From NCBI RefSeq assembly GCF_016820575.1, contig NZ_JAEMQH010000001.1, positions 558,001 through 622,000 of the forward strand: 64,000 nt of DNA, in the 5' to 3' direction. The notes beneath the pieces were generated by a model. That model was not told the DNA's origin. It worked only from the letters and a program-made list of their open reading frames with translations, and ran no database searches. The stretch is from Marinobacter sediminum. Lineage in GTDB: Bacteria; Pseudomonadota; Gammaproteobacteria; Pseudomonadales; Oleiphilaceae. Numbering within the stretch: position 1 is the stretch's first letter; every line of letters starts with the position of its first letter. Positions 39,641 through 50,803 of the stretch are shown here, one piece after another. Position numbers and translations under genes: made by a program.

Positions 39641-41450
39641 ACCCGGACTCGTCGGTATCGGCCTGGGTGCCATGGTGCTGCTGGTGCCACAGCTGGGCAT
39701 AGCGACCGTTCCGGGCCAGCAGCTCCTGGTGATGGCCACGCTCGATGATCCGGCCGGCGTCCATGACCAGGATGGTATCGGCATCCCGGACGGTGGACAG
39801 GCGGTGGGCAATCACCAGGGTGGTTCGCTGCCGGCTGACTTCATTCAGGGCGCCAACGATGGCCTGTTCCGATAAGGAATCCAGGGACGAGGTGGCCTCA
39901 TCAAGGATCAGCAGGGGTGGATTCTTCAGGATCACCCGGGCAATCGCCACCCGTTGTTTTTCGCCGCCCGACAACTTCAGTCCGCGCTCGCCAACCCGGG
40001 TCTCATAGCCGTCCGGCAGACTGTGGATAAACTCCTCCAGATGCGCCAGCCGCGCGGCCTCGTACACTTCCGCTTCGCTCGCATCGGGCCGGCCGTAGGC
40101 CAGATTGCGATACAGGGTATCGTTGAACAGCACGGTATCCTGGGGCACCACACCAATGGCCGAGCGCAGGCTGTCCTGGGTGACCGAGCGGATGTCCTGG
40201 CCATCAATGCAGATGGCACCGGCATCGACGTCGTAGAACCGGAAAAACAGCCGGGCCAGGGTGGACTTTCCAGCGCCGCTGGCACCCACCACCGCCACCG
40301 TGTGGCCGGCCGGAATCCGGACCGTCACGTCCTGCAGGATGGGCCGATCCGGGCGGTAAGCAAACTCGACATGATCGAAGACAACCTCACCGCTGGTAAT
40401 CCTCAGCGGCCGGGCATCGGGCGCGTCTTCAATGGCCGGCTCATCCCCCAGCAGGCCGAACAGGCGCTCGACATTGACCAGGGCCTGACGGATTTCCCGA
40501 TACACGAAGCCCAGGGCGTTCAGGGGAATGAACAGCTGGATCAGATAGGCGTTGATCATCGTGAAGTCGCCCAGGGTGATGGTACCACTGGCCACTTCCC
40601 GTACCGCCATCGCCATGATGACAATCAGCGCCACCCCGATGATCAGCGCCTGGCCGCCATTCAGCACCGCCAGTGACAGCCGGTTCTTCAGGCGAGCCTG
40701 CTCCCAGTCCTGCAGATCCTGGTCGTAAAGCTCGGCCTCAAAGGCCTCGTTGTTGAAATATTTGACCGTTTCGTAGTTGAGCAGGCTGTCCACCGCCCGG
40801 GAATTGGACTGGTTGTCCCGGGCATTGGCCTCGCGCACAAATCGTGTCCGCCACTCGGTCACCCGGATCGAGAACAGCACGTAGACCACCACGGCCACCA
40901 GAATGGCGAGTACGTAGCCGGCGTTGAACACCACCAACAAGATGCCGGCCACCATCAGGATTTCCAGCAGGGTAGGGACGATGTTGAACAGGGTGAAGCG
41001 CAGCAGGAAACTGATACCGTTGGTGCCGCGTTCGATGTCCCGGGCCAGACCGCCGGTCTTGCGGTCCAGGTGAAACGCCAGCTCGCGGTTGTGCAAATGC
41101 CGGAACACCCGCAACGACACCCGGCGCATGGCCCGTTCCGCCACCCGGGCAAAGACCGCATCGCGCAGCTCACTGAACAGGGTGGCACCAAAACGCAGCG
41201 ACCCGTAGGCCAGCACCAGCAGCACCGGGATCCACAGCAGCAACTCGCCGCCACGATTCTGATCGAGGTAGTCGACGATGTACTTGAGCGCCACCGGGGT
41301 GGCCACGGTCGCCAGTTTGGCCAGCACCAGCAAAACCAGCGCCAGCGCCACCCGACCGCGAAATTCGGCCAGATAAGGCCAGAGCCCGGCGATCACCTTC
41401 CAGTCCGGTTTATGGTGGGCAGGGTAATCGTGATCGGCGTAGGCGCGCAC
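39627..41450 (-). CDS. ATM1-type ABC half-transporter
   Basis: A 607-residue inner-membrane ABC exporter subunit. The membrane domain (about 25-310) has RELAFHLDRKTGGLARDIERG, the signature of the ATM1/ABCB7/HMT1 branch that moves glutathione-linked metals or sulfur compounds. The ATPase domain (about 350-590) has Walker A GASGAGKST, the LSGGEKQR signature and LDEATSSLD. It works as a homodimer, or with a partner. It is divergent from another ABC half-transporter, 87 bases apart. Confidence 0.9.
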   Translation of the reverse strand: MRAYADHDYPAHHKPDWKVIAGLWPYLAEFRGRVALALVLLVLAKLATVATPVALKYIVDYLDQNRGGELLLWIPVLLVLAYGSLRFGATLFSELRDAVFARVAERAMRRVSLRVFRHLHNRELAFHLDRKTGGLARDIERGTNGISFLLRFTLFNIVPTLLEILMVAGILLVVFNAGYVLAILVAVVVYVLFSIRVTEWRTRFVREANARDNQSNSRAVDSLLNYETVKYFNNEAFEAELYDQDLQDWEQARLKNRLSLAVLNGGQALIIGVALIVIMAMAVREVASGTITLGDFTMINAYLIQLFIPLNALGFVYREIRQALVNVERLFGLLGDEPAIEDAPDARPLRITSGEVVFDHVEFAYRPDRPILQDVTVRIPAGHTVAVVGASGAGKSTLARLFFRFYDVDAGAICIDGQDIRSVTQDSLRSAIGVVPQDTVLFNDTLYRNLAYGRPDASEAEVYEAARLAHLEEFIHSLPDGYETRVGERGLKLSGGEKQRVAIARVILKNPPLLILDEATSSLDSLSEQAIVGALNEVSRQRTTLVIAHRLSTVRDADTILVMDAGRIIERGHHQELLARNGRYAQLWHQQHHGTQADTDESGSSAD

Positions 41451-41480
41451 AGAAAGTTCCTTGTTGGACAGGGCAAAGCG

Positions 41481-41494
41481 ACGGCCGCGGCCGT
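41481..41494. promoter_or_regulatory. Palindrome between divergent ABC transporter genes
   Basis: ACGGCCGCGGCCGT is a perfect 14-bp palindrome 30 bases upstream of the ATM1-like start, in the 87-base gap shared by the divergent transporter genes. It could be an operator, though GC-rich palindromes also arise by chance. Confidence 0.3.
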
Positions 41495-41537
41495 ATGATG
41501 TGGGAACCGGATGGTCTCAACCGGCCCCGGTGTCTGA

Positions 41538-43316
41538 GTGTACGCAAAACTCTGGAGGCAAATCATCAACAACCGTCATCGTCGCGCCCTGCAGTTGGTT
41601 ATTGAATTCATCACCCCCTATCGCAAGGCGGTAATCGGCGCCCTGATCGCGCTGGTGTTCACCGCGGGCATTACCCTGGGTCTGGGGCAGGGGCTTCGTA
41701 TCCTGGTGGATCAGGGCCTGGCGACCGAATCGCCGGCCATGCTGGCGCGCGCCATCGGTCTGTTTTTCGTGCTGGTACTGGGCCTGGCCATCGGTTCATT
41801 TGCCCGCTTCTACCTGGTGTCCTGGATTGGTGAGCGGGTGGTGGCGGACATCCGTAAACGGGTGTTCAACCACTTGATCGACCTGCACCCTGGCTTCTTT
41901 GAACAAAACCGGGCACTGGAAATCCAGTCCCGGTTCACCGCCGACACCACGGTCCTGCAATCGGTGATTGGCTCCACCGTCTCCATCGCGTTGCGCAATG
42001 CCCTGATGCTAGTGGGTGGCCTCATCCTGCTGTTCGTCACCAACGCCAAACTCGCGAGCATTATTCTGCTGGGTTTTCCGCTGGTGATTGCCCCCATCCT
42101 GTTTTACGGTCGCCGGGTCCGGCAGCTGTCGCGCCTGAGTCAGGACCGGGTGGCCGACGTCGGCAGCTACGTGGGTGAGAACCTGACCCAGATAAAAACC
42201 GTTCAAGCCTTCAACCACCAGCCCCACGACCGATGGTATTTCGCCGAGGTGTCGGAAAAAGCCTTCGCCATTGCCCGCGATCGCATTCGCCAGCGCGCCT
42301 GGCTAACCACGCTGGCAATCACCCTGGTGATGGGCGCGGTCGGCATTGTTATCTGGATTGGCGGTCTGGATGTGATCCACGGACGCATATCACCGGGTGA
42401 ACTGGCGGCGTTCGTGTTCTACAGCCTGCTGGTAGGCGTGGCGGCTGGCGCCATCAGCGAGGTCATCGGCGAACTCCAGCGGGCGGCCGGATCGGCGGCC
42501 CGACTGTTCGAACTGCTGCAGACCCAGTCCGCCTTTACCCGACCGGTGCCGCAAGATCGCCCAGGCCAGATTACCGGCGCCATCGGCATCGAATCGCTGA
42601 CCTTCCATTACCCCGGCCGCCCCGAACAGCCCGCACTGAACGAGCTGACACTGGCGATTCACGCGGGCGAAACTCTGGCCTTGGTCGGGCCTTCCGGCGC
42701 CGGCAAATCCACGCTGTTCGATCTGCTGCTGCACTTCTACCAACCGGAGCAGGGCCGCATCCTGATTGATGGCGTGGATACGGCCAACTGGTCACTGCCG
42801 GAGTTACGGCGCTGTTTCGCCCTGGTACCGCAGAATCCGGCACTGTTCCATGGCACGGTCACTGACAACATCCGCTATGCCCGGCCCGAAGCCAGCGACG
42901 ACGAGGTGCGCCGGGCCGCCCAGGTGGCCCACGCCGACGAATTCATTCAGGCCCTGCCGCAGGGCTACAACACGCCCCTGGGCGATGCCGGGCTCGGACT
43001 ATCCGGGGGCCAGAAACAGCGACTGGCCATTGCCCGGGCCTTGCTGGCGGATGCTCCTATTCTGCTGCTGGATGAGGCCACCAGTGCCCTGGACGCGGAA
43101 AGTGAGCACTTGGTGCAGGAAGCCATGCCAGCGCTGACCCGGGGCCGGACCACCCTGGTGATTGCCCACCGGCTGGCAACCGTGCGCGATGCCGATCGCA
43201 TCGCGGTGCTGGACCAGGGCCGGTTACTGGCGGTGGGCAGTCACGATCAGCTGATGGCGAATAATGAGCTGTACCAGCGCCTGGCGCGGCTGCAGTTTCG
43301 GGACGCATCGGCCTGA
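41538..43316 (+). CDS. MsbA-related ABC half-transporter
   Basis: A 592-residue exporter of the MsbA-related permease/ATPase group (N-terminus VIEFITPYRKAVIGALIALV, then six membrane segments to about 300). The ATPase domain has Walker A GPSGAGKST, the Q-loop LVPQNPALF, the signature LSGGQKQR and Walker B LLLDEATSALD. The substrate is unknown; lipid or drug export is possible. The start is uncertain: GTG at 41538 has no good ribosome site, and a GGAGG-like TGGAGG lies just inside the frame, so translation may begin a few codons later. Confidence 0.88.
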   Translation: MYAKLWRQIINNRHRRALQLVIEFITPYRKAVIGALIALVFTAGITLGLGQGLRILVDQGLATESPAMLARAIGLFFVLVLGLAIGSFARFYLVSWIGERVVADIRKRVFNHLIDLHPGFFEQNRALEIQSRFTADTTVLQSVIGSTVSIALRNALMLVGGLILLFVTNAKLASIILLGFPLVIAPILFYGRRVRQLSRLSQDRVADVGSYVGENLTQIKTVQAFNHQPHDRWYFAEVSEKAFAIARDRIRQRAWLTTLAITLVMGAVGIVIWIGGLDVIHGRISPGELAAFVFYSLLVGVAAGAISEVIGELQRAAGSAARLFELLQTQSAFTRPVPQDRPGQITGAIGIESLTFHYPGRPEQPALNELTLAIHAGETLALVGPSGAGKSTLFDLLLHFYQPEQGRILIDGVDTANWSLPELRRCFALVPQNPALFHGTVTDNIRYARPEASDDEVRRAAQVAHADEFIQALPQGYNTPLGDAGLGLSGGQKQRLAIARALLADAPILLLDEATSALDAESEHLVQEAMPALTRGRTTLVIAHRLATVRDADRIAVLDQGRLLAVGSHDQLMANNELYQRLARLQFRDASA

Positions 43317-43438
43317 ATCGGGAGCGTTTTCCCTGATATTTGCCACAGCACTCCACAATGGTCGGTTTGTGGTTCCCGCTCGTACTCCTTACACTGGTTG
43401 ATGAACCATTTCGAACCTGAACTCAGGGAGAAGGCAAA

Positions 43439-44716
43439 GTGAGCAATAAAGAATTGCAGGCACTCAAAGAACGCTACGTTGCAGCGGGCGCGGCAAGTCC
43501 CAACGAACAGTTTGCCGATCACGCCACCAACGCGGAACTCTGGGATGCGGACGGCAAGCGCATGATCGATTTCGCCGGCGGCATCGGTGTTCTGAACATT
43601 GGCCATCGTCACCCCAAGGTGGTGGAAGCGGTCAAGGCCCAGCTGGACAAGCTGATGCACACCTGCCAGACCGTTATGCCCTATGAGGGCTACGTCAAGC
43701 TGGCGGAAAAACTCAGCGGTGTTGTACCGGTGCGCGGTCACGCCAAGGTGATGCTGGCCAACTCCGGTGCCGAAGCGCTGGAAAACGCCATCAAGGTAGC
43801 CCGCGCAGCCACCGGTCGCAGCAACATCATCTGCTTCGACGGCGGCTACCACGGCCGGACCTTCTACACCATGGCCATGAACGGTAAGGCCGCGCCTTAC
43901 CAGACCGACTTCGGCCCGATGCCGGGCACCGTTTTCCGTGCCCCCTATCCGGTGCCTTATCACGGCGTCAGCGAAGACGAAGCCCTGCGTGGTCTGAAGA
44001 TGACCATGAAGGCGGACTCCCCGGGCAAAGACACCGCGGCCATCGTGATCGAGCCGGTGCTGGGTGAGGGCGGTTTCTACGCAGCGCCTACCAGCTTCCT
44101 GAAAGAAATCCGCAAGATCTGCGACGAGCACGGCATTCTGATGATCGTCGACGAAGTCCAGAGTGGCTTTGGCCGGACCGGCAAGATGTTTGCCATTGAG
44201 CACAGCGGCGTTGAGCCCGACATGATGACCATGGCCAAGAGTATGGCCGATGGCATGCCGATCTCCGCCATCGTGGGTACCGACAAGCACATGGACGCCT
44301 CCGGCCCCAACTCCCTGGGTGGCACCTACACCGGTAGCCCGACGGCCTGTGCCGCGGCCCTGGCCGTATTCGATGTATTCAAGGAAGAAGACATCCTGGC
44401 CAAAGGCCAGCGGCTGGGCGATAAACTGAAGCAGCGCTTCAGCCAGTGGCAGGAACAATTTGCCCATGTGGATAACGTCCGCAATCTCGGCCCCATGGCG
44501 GCGTTCGAGCTGGTCGAAAGCAAAGACAGCCGCGTGCCCAAGCCGGAACTGGCGGCTGCAGTGACCAAGAAGGCCAAGGAGAAGGGTCTGATCCTGCTGA
44601 GTTGCGGCATGTACGCCAATACTCTGCGTTTCCTGATGCCAGTCACCATCGAAGACGAGGTGCTGGAAGAAGGGCTGAACATCGTGGAAGAAGCCCTGAA
44701 GGAAGTTGGCGCCTAA
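43439..44716 (+). CDS. gabT: 4-aminobutyrate aminotransferase
   Basis: A 425-residue class III PLP aminotransferase. It moves the amino group of GABA to 2-oxoglutarate, giving succinate semialdehyde. ANSGAEALENAIKVARAATGR (about 105-125) binds the PLP phosphate, VDEVQSGFGRTG (about 237-248) has the PLP-pyridine Asp, and Lys267 in MAKSMADGMPIS forms the Schiff base. The start is GTG, with GGGAG upstream. No gabD follows, so the next step is encoded elsewhere. Confidence 0.92.
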   Translation: MSNKELQALKERYVAAGAASPNEQFADHATNAELWDADGKRMIDFAGGIGVLNIGHRHPKVVEAVKAQLDKLMHTCQTVMPYEGYVKLAEKLSGVVPVRGHAKVMLANSGAEALENAIKVARAATGRSNIICFDGGYHGRTFYTMAMNGKAAPYQTDFGPMPGTVFRAPYPVPYHGVSEDEALRGLKMTMKADSPGKDTAAIVIEPVLGEGGFYAAPTSFLKEIRKICDEHGILMIVDEVQSGFGRTGKMFAIEHSGVEPDMMTMAKSMADGMPISAIVGTDKHMDASGPNSLGGTYTGSPTACAAALAVFDVFKEEDILAKGQRLGDKLKQRFSQWQEQFAHVDNVRNLGPMAAFELVESKDSRVPKPELAAAVTKKAKEKGLILLSCGMYANTLRFLMPVTIEDEVLEEGLNIVEEALKEVGA

Positions 44717-44757
44717 GGGCGTACGCTTCGCCCTTTGGTAGCAACCGAGGGAACGAG

Positions 44758-44792
44758 AAAGCCGGATCTGGCCCCCCAGATCCGGCTTTTTT
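44758..44792 (+). terminator. Terminator after gabT
   Basis: An 11-bp perfect stem (GCCGGATCTGG / CCAGATCCGGC) with a four-base loop and six T, 45 bases downstream of the gabT stop. Confidence 0.9.
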
Positions 44793-44954
44793 ATGCTCGC
44801 ATTATCGGCCGGCGGTCTGCCGGTTCAGGGGCAGGCAGGAAGGACCGGTCGATAGCTTCGAAAGCCAGGGAAATCGTCGTATACTGCCGGAACACTTTGT
44901 ATCCGGCAGTACCCATTCCTGGGTCTGCTGTCGGTCCCTGCATCAGGCTGATCT

Positions 44955-45704
44955 ATGACCTCACCAAGCAACACATCCACTCCCGATCACAAACCCAGGC
45001 CCTGGGTCGACCTATTAGTCAGCATCGTTATCCCGTCAGTCATACTGATGAAATTCAGTGGCGAAGCACACCTGGGCCCAGTTAATGCCTTGATCATTGG
45101 TCTGGCGTTTCCGCTGGGCTGGGGGTTGTTCGAGCTGATTCGCTATCACAAAAAGAATTTCATCGCGGTGCTGGGCCTGATCAGTGTCGGCCTCACCGGC
45201 GGTATTGGCCTGCTCGAACTGGACGCCGGCTGGCTGGCGGTAAAAGAGGCTGCGGTACCCGCGGTGATCGGGCTGGCGGTGCTGATTTCCACCCGTACCA
45301 AATACCCGCTGGTGCGCACCCTGCTGTACAACCCGAAAATTCTGGATGTGGATAAGATTCACCGGTCGCTGGAAGAGAAGGGCAGTGTTGATGAGTTCGA
45401 GGCACGGTTGTTGAAGGCCAGCTACTTCTTTGCCGGTACTTTCCTGTTCTCCTCGATCATGAACTACGTCATTGCCCGCTGGATAGTCACCAGCCCGTCA
45501 GGCACAGAAGCCTTCAACGAAGAACTCGGCAAGATGACCCTGGTCAGCTATCCGATGATCGCCATTCCTTCGATGATCATGATGATGCTGATTTTCTATT
45601 ACCTGTGGCGCACCATTCGGCGCCTGACCGGTTATACGTTGGAAGAGGTGATGGCACCGCATATCGCTGAAAAAGAAAAGAAAAAATCGATGTCCCAGGA
45701 ATAA
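44955..45704 (+). CDS. VC0807-family multi-pass membrane protein
   Basis: A 249-residue integral membrane protein with about six hydrophobic segments (near 20-35, 48-62, 70-88, 97-112, 150-168 and 195-220) and a charged Lys-rich C-terminus. It resembles the VC0807 group of unknown-function membrane proteins. The region HRSLEEKGSVDEFEARLLKA (about 135-155) is the soluble loop typical of this family. No good ribosome site is seen before the ATG. It ends at a terminator shared with gyrB. Confidence 0.75.
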   Translation: MTSPSNTSTPDHKPRPWVDLLVSIVIPSVILMKFSGEAHLGPVNALIIGLAFPLGWGLFELIRYHKKNFIAVLGLISVGLTGGIGLLELDAGWLAVKEAAVPAVIGLAVLISTRTKYPLVRTLLYNPKILDVDKIHRSLEEKGSVDEFEARLLKASYFFAGTFLFSSIMNYVIARWIVTSPSGTEAFNEELGKMTLVSYPMIAIPSMIMMMLIFYYLWRTIRRLTGYTLEEVMAPHIAEKEKKKSMSQE

Positions 45705-45724
45705 TTGGAAACTGAAACAGGCAT

Positions 45725-45768
45725 AAAAAAAGCGGCGCGGATCAGAGATCCAGCGCCGCTTTTTTTTG
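45725..45768. terminator. Bidirectional terminator between the VC0807-family gene and gyrB
   Basis: AAAAAAAGCGGCGC and GCGCCGCTTTTTTT form a long stem, with an inner GGATC/GATCC pairing in the loop. A- and T-rich flanks on both sides suit termination in both directions between these convergent genes. Confidence 0.9.
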
Positions 45769-45786
45769 CCCTGAGCAGGGCTTTCG

Positions 45787-48234
<2,448 letters not shown>

Positions 48235-48276
48235 CTACTCGCCGTCCGGGCGATGGTAAGTCCGGCAGGTCCGGCT

Positions 48277-49404
48277 TTATTCTTCCGTCAATTTGCCATG
48301 TTCCACGTGGAACATTCTGTACTCCGGTGCCTGATTATCGGGCCACAGGGCTTCGGGTTGCGGGTGTTCGATGGACGTGATGAACACCTGGCAACGCAGT
48401 GCCTGTAGCTTTCGAGCCAGCATGGCCCGGTGACCCACGTCCAGCTCGGCATTAATATCGTCGAGCAAAAACGTCACCTGCTTACCCAGTTCACTTAACA
48501 CCATGCCTTGGGCAATCTTCATCAAGATAACAAGGGTTTTCTGCTGGCCTCTGGAAAAGGTTTCCGATACTGGCCGGCCCTGAAATTTTAACCGGATGTC
48601 AGCTCGATTCGGACCATACAAGGTATGCCCCATCCGACGTTCCTGTTCCCGGTGACTGGCCAGAATATCCAGCAATGACTGGCTACTATCCCAGCCTGGA
48701 TAAAACTCAAGTTTCAGACCCTGAGTCCATCCGACATCGACTTCCTGAACCAGAGCCTGGAACGCGACCTTGAACCGATCAAACGTGGTTTTTCGGGCCG
48801 CGCTGATGCGGTCACTCAGGGCCGCGTACTGACTATCCCAGACCCGTAGCAGGGCTTCGTCTAGTCTACCATTTCTCAGCGTTTGATTCCGCTGTGAAGT
48901 CACTCTCTGACACTGTTGCCAGGTTGAGGCAAACGAAGGTTCCACGTGGAACACTGCCCAATCGAGAAATTGCCGGCGTTTACCAGGGCCGCCGGCAACG
49001 ATGTCGAAAACCCCGGGATCAATGACCGATACCGGCAGGTGCATGGCCAGCGACGACAGGCTGCGAACGCCTTCGCCGTCGACCCTCAGAGTGGTTTCCT
49101 TCTGGCTGACATCCCGGGCTATCCCGAGCCGGTGGGCCACGCCAGAAGCATCGGGTTCCGCCGACGCATCCAGGCCCCGATCCAGCCCACCGAACACGGT
49201 GAACTGTTGCTCGCCATGACTAACCACCGCCTGATGCCGGCTGACCCGAAACGACCGCCCCAGCCCCAGATAACCAATGGCCTCGAGAACACTGGTCTTG
49301 CCGCTGCCGTTTTCGCCGTACAATAAATTGAAGGACGGCGAGAAACTGACCGGGGTAGAGGACAGGTTCCGAAAGTGCTGAGTCTGGAGTTTCACTAACG
49401 CCAT
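48277..49404 (-). CDS. recF: DNA replication and repair protein RecF
   Basis: A 375-residue RecF, an SMC-like ATPase that helps load RecA at single-strand gaps. The Walker A is GENGSGKTSVLEAIGYLGLGRSF start (about 30-50), the signature is FSRGQQKTLV (about 282) and Walker B is TFLLDDINAELD (about 312). Two Phe-His-Val-Glu tetrapeptides (WAVFHVEPS near 150-158 and RMFHVEHG near the C-terminus) are each encoded by TTCCACGTGGAA, the core of parS sites. The start ATG has a poor ribosome site, and a terminator precedes the gene. Confidence 0.96.
   Translation of the reverse strand: MALVKLQTQHFRNLSSTPVSFSPSFNLLYGENGSGKTSVLEAIGYLGLGRSFRVSRHQAVVSHGEQQFTVFGGLDRGLDASAEPDASGVAHRLGIARDVSQKETTLRVDGEGVRSLSSLAMHLPVSVIDPGVFDIVAGGPGKRRQFLDWAVFHVEPSFASTWQQCQRVTSQRNQTLRNGRLDEALLRVWDSQYAALSDRISAARKTTFDRFKVAFQALVQEVDVGWTQGLKLEFYPGWDSSQSLLDILASHREQERRMGHTLYGPNRADIRLKFQGRPVSETFSRGQQKTLVILMKIAQGMVLSELGKQVTFLLDDINAELDVGHRAMLARKLQALRCQVFITSIEHPQPEALWPDNQAPEYRMFHVEHGKLTEE
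48299..48314. promoter_or_regulatory. parS chromosome-partitioning site 1
   Basis: TGTTCCACGTGGAACA is a perfect 16-bp palindrome matching the ParB-binding parS consensus (TGTTNCACGTGNAACA; Pseudomonas sites read TGTTCCACGTGGAACC). It lies inside the 3' end of recF, about 5.5 kb from oriC. It should nucleate ParB for segregation of the origin. parAB is not in the window. Confidence 0.88.
48938..48953. promoter_or_regulatory. parS chromosome-partitioning site 2
   Basis: GGTTCCACGTGGAACA reads TGTTCCACGTGGAACC on the other strand, identical to the Pseudomonas parS form. It lies inside recF, 640 bases from the first site. Confidence 0.9.
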
Positions 49405-49449
49405 AAAAACGGGAACTCAACGTGGCGAGGAGGGGAGTTTGAGGCGACC

Positions 49450-49484
49450 AAAAAAAAGCAGCGTTACCACTTGTGTAACGCTGC
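49450..49484 (-). terminator. Strong terminator between the ABC1 kinase gene and recF
   Basis: On the minus strand a perfect 10-bp stem (GCAGCGTTAC / GTAACGCTGC), loop of seven, then eight T. It lies after the ABC1 kinase stop and before recF, and should end the dnaA-dnaN-kinase transcript. Confidence 0.92.
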
Positions 49485-49521
49485 CCTAGTGTACAAAAGC
49501 CCGCCCGGTAAGGCGAACGCC

Positions 49522-50793
49522 TTAGTGGAGCATGTTCAATCGTTCATCCATGAACACATCCATTTCCGGCGCCAGGATGTGGACGTAGCGATCGAAGTAG
49601 AGAAACTGTTTCAGCAGCAAGGCAAATTCCCGTGGGAAATGCAGGCCGTGGCTCTCGCCGATTTTCACCATATCCATCAGGATGTGGTTTACATCGTCTT
49701 CGGCCTGATCGGCTTCATAGGGCACCTGATCCGGCACCATCTTATCCATTTGCTGATACAACCGACGCAGGTCTGCCGCCAGTTCATCGACCAATACCGT
49801 CTGATGCGTTACGCCGATGCGAATCATGGCATCGGCCATGCCTTCGAAGTTCCCCACCATCACCGAGGAAATGAAATCGCTGACCGCCTGCCAGGTGTCC
49901 GGCTTGATCCGCCCGACAATACCAAAATCGATAAAGCCGACCCGTCCATCTTTCAGCACCATCAGGTTACCGGCGTGCACATCAGCGTGGAAAAATTCAC
50001 ACTGGGTCAGGCTGGCGAACCAGGTGTTCATCGCGGTAATCAGAGTCCGCTCCGGATCCCGTGCGTACCCCCGGATGCTTTCCAGGTCTGTTAACGGTAC
50101 ACCGTGGAAACGCTCCATGGTCAGTACCCGGCGGGTGCTGCAATGTTCATACACCAGCGGTACCGTGGCGTCTTCGTTGTGGCTGTCGTTCAGGAAGTTG
50201 CGAAATACCTTCAGGTTATTCGCTTCCTTGATGAAGTCACATTCCTCCATCATGGTGCGCTGGATTTCCTCGACAATCCCGGACAACGAGGTCCAGGACA
50301 GTTTCGGTGCCAGCGTCTCCAGAATGCGCGCCGACAGATAGAGGAAATTCAGATCAGTCAGCAGGATGTTTTCCACACCCGGCTTCTGCACCTTGATGAC
50401 TACGTCCTCACCGGTCACCAGCCGTGCCGCGTGAACCTGGGCAATTGAGGCGGACGCCAGCGCCACCGGATCAATATCCGCGTACACCTGGTCAAGCGGC
50501 CGATCCAGTTCGTCGCTGATAATCTTCTTGATCACACCGAAGGGCAGGTTGGGGGTTTTATCCAGACAATACTGGAACTCCTCCACGTACTCCTTCGGGA
50601 AGAAGGTGGGGGAGCTGGCGATGAACTGACCCAGCTTAATGTAGGTCGCGCCCAGGGATTCGAAGGTCTGCCGTAACAGACGCGGGGTAGGGGGGCGATC
50701 GCCCCGAACCCAATTGACACCGGTACGCCCCAGCACGGACAGGGTCTGTCCAATCCTGAAGGCGCCCTTGATTCCGTTCGTCACGGTGCCCAT
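49522..50793 (-). CDS. ABC1/UbiB (AarF)-family atypical kinase
   Basis: A 423-residue soluble ABC1-family protein-kinase-like ATPase. Family marks are KLGQ (53-56) in the N-terminal extension, the Ala-rich loop ALASASIAQVH (111-121), Lys134 in VVIKVQKPG, the catalytic HADVHAGNL and FIDFG. The family includes UbiB of ubiquinone synthesis, but there is no C-terminal membrane segment, so another role is possible. I chose ATG 50793: AGGAG lies seven bases upstream and overlaps the dnaN stop (TAGGAG). This gives coupling to dnaN, unlike the usual dnaN-recF order. Confidence 0.85.
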   Translation of the reverse strand: MGTVTNGIKGAFRIGQTLSVLGRTGVNWVRGDRPPTPRLLRQTFESLGATYIKLGQFIASSPTFFPKEYVEEFQYCLDKTPNLPFGVIKKIISDELDRPLDQVYADIDPVALASASIAQVHAARLVTGEDVVIKVQKPGVENILLTDLNFLYLSARILETLAPKLSWTSLSGIVEEIQRTMMEECDFIKEANNLKVFRNFLNDSHNEDATVPLVYEHCSTRRVLTMERFHGVPLTDLESIRGYARDPERTLITAMNTWFASLTQCEFFHADVHAGNLMVLKDGRVGFIDFGIVGRIKPDTWQAVSDFISSVMVGNFEGMADAMIRIGVTHQTVLVDELAADLRRLYQQMDKMVPDQVPYEADQAEDDVNHILMDMVKIGESHGLHFPREFALLLKQFLYFDRYVHILAPEMDVFMDERLNMLH

Positions 50794-50803
50794 GGTGTTT
50801 CTC

